Virus record (IMG/VR): IMGVR_UViG_3300031951_007186
Location: 1 to 22,052 of that record
Reading direction: 5' to 3' (one strand)
Source of the DNA: a virus
Length of the DNA stretch: 22,052 bases
Shown here: piece by piece, positions 20,948 to 22,052 of the stretch
Position numbering within the stretch: position 1 is the stretch's first letter
How the letters are laid out: every line of letters begins with the position of its first letter
Notes under the pieces: generated by a model
What the model was told of the DNA's origin: nothing
Seen by the model: the letters and a program-made list of their open reading frames with translations, nothing else
The model's database searches: none
Position numbers and translations under genes: made by a program

Positions 20948-21533
20948 ACACTATAAGAACTTTGCTCTTTTAGTAGAGAGGACATACCGTAAGCTTCGCT
21001 ACGGTATTTCTTCATGTAAAGCCGAACTGGACGCTGATCTTACCTACATGAGAAAAGAACTGGTAGACTGGCAGTCTAACGAGGATGAAGATGCGTTGAT
21101 GCAATCGAACATTAATACAACCTGGTTACCTGTAGAATACAGACACGATAGCCTGGTGCTCTATGATCCAAGTACAAACGCTTGGGGTCCAGGGTATACT
21201 ACAAGAATTTCCGATCGTGGTCCACAGTCTATTGGTGTGGGTTACAGCTACGCGAACGGTAACCAGAACATAATCGAGGTAAACTCTAGTGGTTGTATTA
21301 CTAGAATCAATCTTAACCCCGCTATTACTATCAACCAGAACAGCTCGTTCATGTATACTCAGGTAAACCCTGAGACAATGTGGGTGATAGACCACAACAT
21401 GGGATTGGTACCTAACGTGACCATTGAAGATCTTGATGGTAATGACATCGAAGGTATCGTTGAGGTGGTAAACAACAACCAGATCAAGTTATACTTTAAC
21501 CAGCCGGTAGCCGGTAAAGCCTACTTAAGCTAA
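20919..21533 (+). CDS. Tail fibre-like protein 1
   Basis: A 204-aa protein. Residues 1-60 are helical and charged and may attach to the tail. The middle (about 65-145) is beta-rich with Gly/Asn/Ser repeats. The last 50 residues contain WVIDHNMGLVPNVTIED followed by a short beta segment ending GKAYLS. This matches the C-terminal module found in many phage fibre and collar proteins, and the next gene carries the same module. The start at 20919 overlaps the zinc-ribbon gene; the N-terminal residues look like a genuine helix, so the later Met at 21048 is less likely. Confidence 0.75.
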   Translation: MRNLLPHKVKHYKNFALLVERTYRKLRYGISSCKAELDADLTYMRKELVDWQSNEDEDALMQSNINTTWLPVEYRHDSLVLYDPSTNAWGPGYTTRISDRGPQSIGVGYSYANGNQNIIEVNSSGCITRINLNPAITINQNSSFMYTQVNPETMWVIDHNMGLVPNVTIEDLDGNDIEGIVEVVNNNQIKLYFNQPVAGKAYLS

Positions 21534-22052
21534 TGCCTACAGGACAGCCTACATCTAAAGCATATTTGCATGACATAGATCTGGTAAGAAACCAGTTGCT
21601 AAATGCTAAGCTGCATCCTGTACTGTCATCAGTTAGAATAGCATTAGGTAGTTCTTTGAACTCCGACGATGAAGGTTTGATTGTGTATGACACCACGCTG
21701 GATCAGTTTTATGTATGGGACGGTAACCAGTGGCGTGTTGTAGGTCTTACTGAAGGTGATGCTGAATGGTTGGCTGACGCGTACGATAAGACCGTGATGG
21801 GTATCGTTATTACCCAGTCTGGTACAGAAAGAACCGTTACACTCAACCGCAGAGACAGCACATCGATCTCTGACACTTATAAGTTTTCTCACGTCCACAC
21901 ACAAACCTTACCGGCTTTAGAGTGGACCGTAACACATAACCTCGGAAAGTATCCATCTGTTAGCATTGTAGACAGTGCAGAGGAAGAAGTAATAGGAGAG
22001 GTGGAATACATAGATACTAATTCGTTAACTGTAAAATTCACGGCTGCCTTTA
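21533..22052 (+). CDS. Tail fibre-like protein 2, partial at the window end
   Basis: An open frame of 173 codons starts at ATG 21533 (TAATG overlap with the previous stop) and continues past the window edge. The middle has FYVWDGNQWRVVG, a motif common in fibre and collar proteins. The C-terminal part has WTVTHNLGKYPSVSIVD followed by GEVEYIDTNSLTVKF, clearly related to the end of the preceding gene. The pair looks like a tandem duplication of receptor-binding or tail-tip modules. By comparison with the first copy, only a few residues remain beyond the window if the domain is terminal. Confidence 0.8.
   Translation, partial: MPTGQPTSKAYLHDIDLVRNQLLNAKLHPVLSSVRIALGSSLNSDDEGLIVYDTTLDQFYVWDGNQWRVVGLTEGDAEWLADAYDKTVMGIVITQSGTERTVTLNRRDSTSISDTYKFSHVHTQTLPALEWTVTHNLGKYPSVSIVDSAEEEVIGEVEYIDTNSLTVKFTAAF

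Noticed and set aside
7864-21904. Many minus-strand frames of 60-180 codons
   Set aside because: They are antisense to well-supported genes with strong motifs, and no minus-strand promoter or spacing supports them.

Overview
The window looks like part of a double-stranded DNA phage genome infecting a Bacteroidetes host, most likely a crAss-like phage (order Crassvirales) or a close relative. The evidence for a phage is the ordered block of large terminase, portal, acidic scaffold-like protein and HK97-type major capsid protein, followed by connector and tail genes, with IHF-like and PD-(D/E)XK nuclease genes upstream. The evidence for a Bacteroidetes host is the promoter grammar (TTTG, 19-20 bases, TATATTTG-like -7 box) and the absence of Shine-Dalgarno sequences. 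All convincing genes are on the + strand. The crAss assignment comes from family knowledge and gene order, not from a database search.

Bases 1-2700 are a dense RNA region. I can fold 22 tRNAs covering 18 amino acids, including an initiator-type tRNA-Met. Lys and Val are not seen and may lie upstream of the window. The array has four unusual properties. Thirteen of 22 T-loops lack T54, and ten of those have A54. Every tRNA gene has a genomic C directly after the discriminator base, although only the first has a full CCA. Six tRNA-sized hairpin elements closed by perfect 7-9 bp stems sit between the tRNAs. Two self-contained promoter-to-terminator units (about 1021-1267 and 1865-2097) interrupt the array; one has a switch-like folded leader before a 20-codon frame and the other encodes a 28-aa cysteine-rich peptide.

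Bases 2700-3305 hold an HxlR-family regulator with a duplicated GGTAACC operator-like site and a strong terminator. A new promoter at 3359 reads into a compact run of small genes (3402-7937), with many overlapping starts and stops: unknown proteins, a GNAT acetyltransferase, a winged-helix-like protein, an IHF/HU-like protein, a cysteine-rich protein, a RecB-type nuclease and small genes next to the terminase.

Bases 7939-16208 are the packaging and head module: TerL, a small protein, portal, scaffold-like protein and major capsid protein. A gene-free gap of about 240 bases after the capsid gene (16209-16447) folds into a chain of near-perfect hairpins and is the best candidate here for an undescribed structured RNA. 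Bases 16448-20040 encode a conserved virion-type protein, a connector-like protein, a Dps/ferritin-like protein with correctly spaced ferroxidase residues, and an abundant tail or virion protein with an alanine/threonine-rich insert. A terminator and a promoter at 20069-20134 begin the last unit: a tail-region protein, a zinc-ribbon protein and two tandem fibre-like proteins sharing a C-terminal domain, the second cut by the window end. The first 28 bases hold nothing I can assign.
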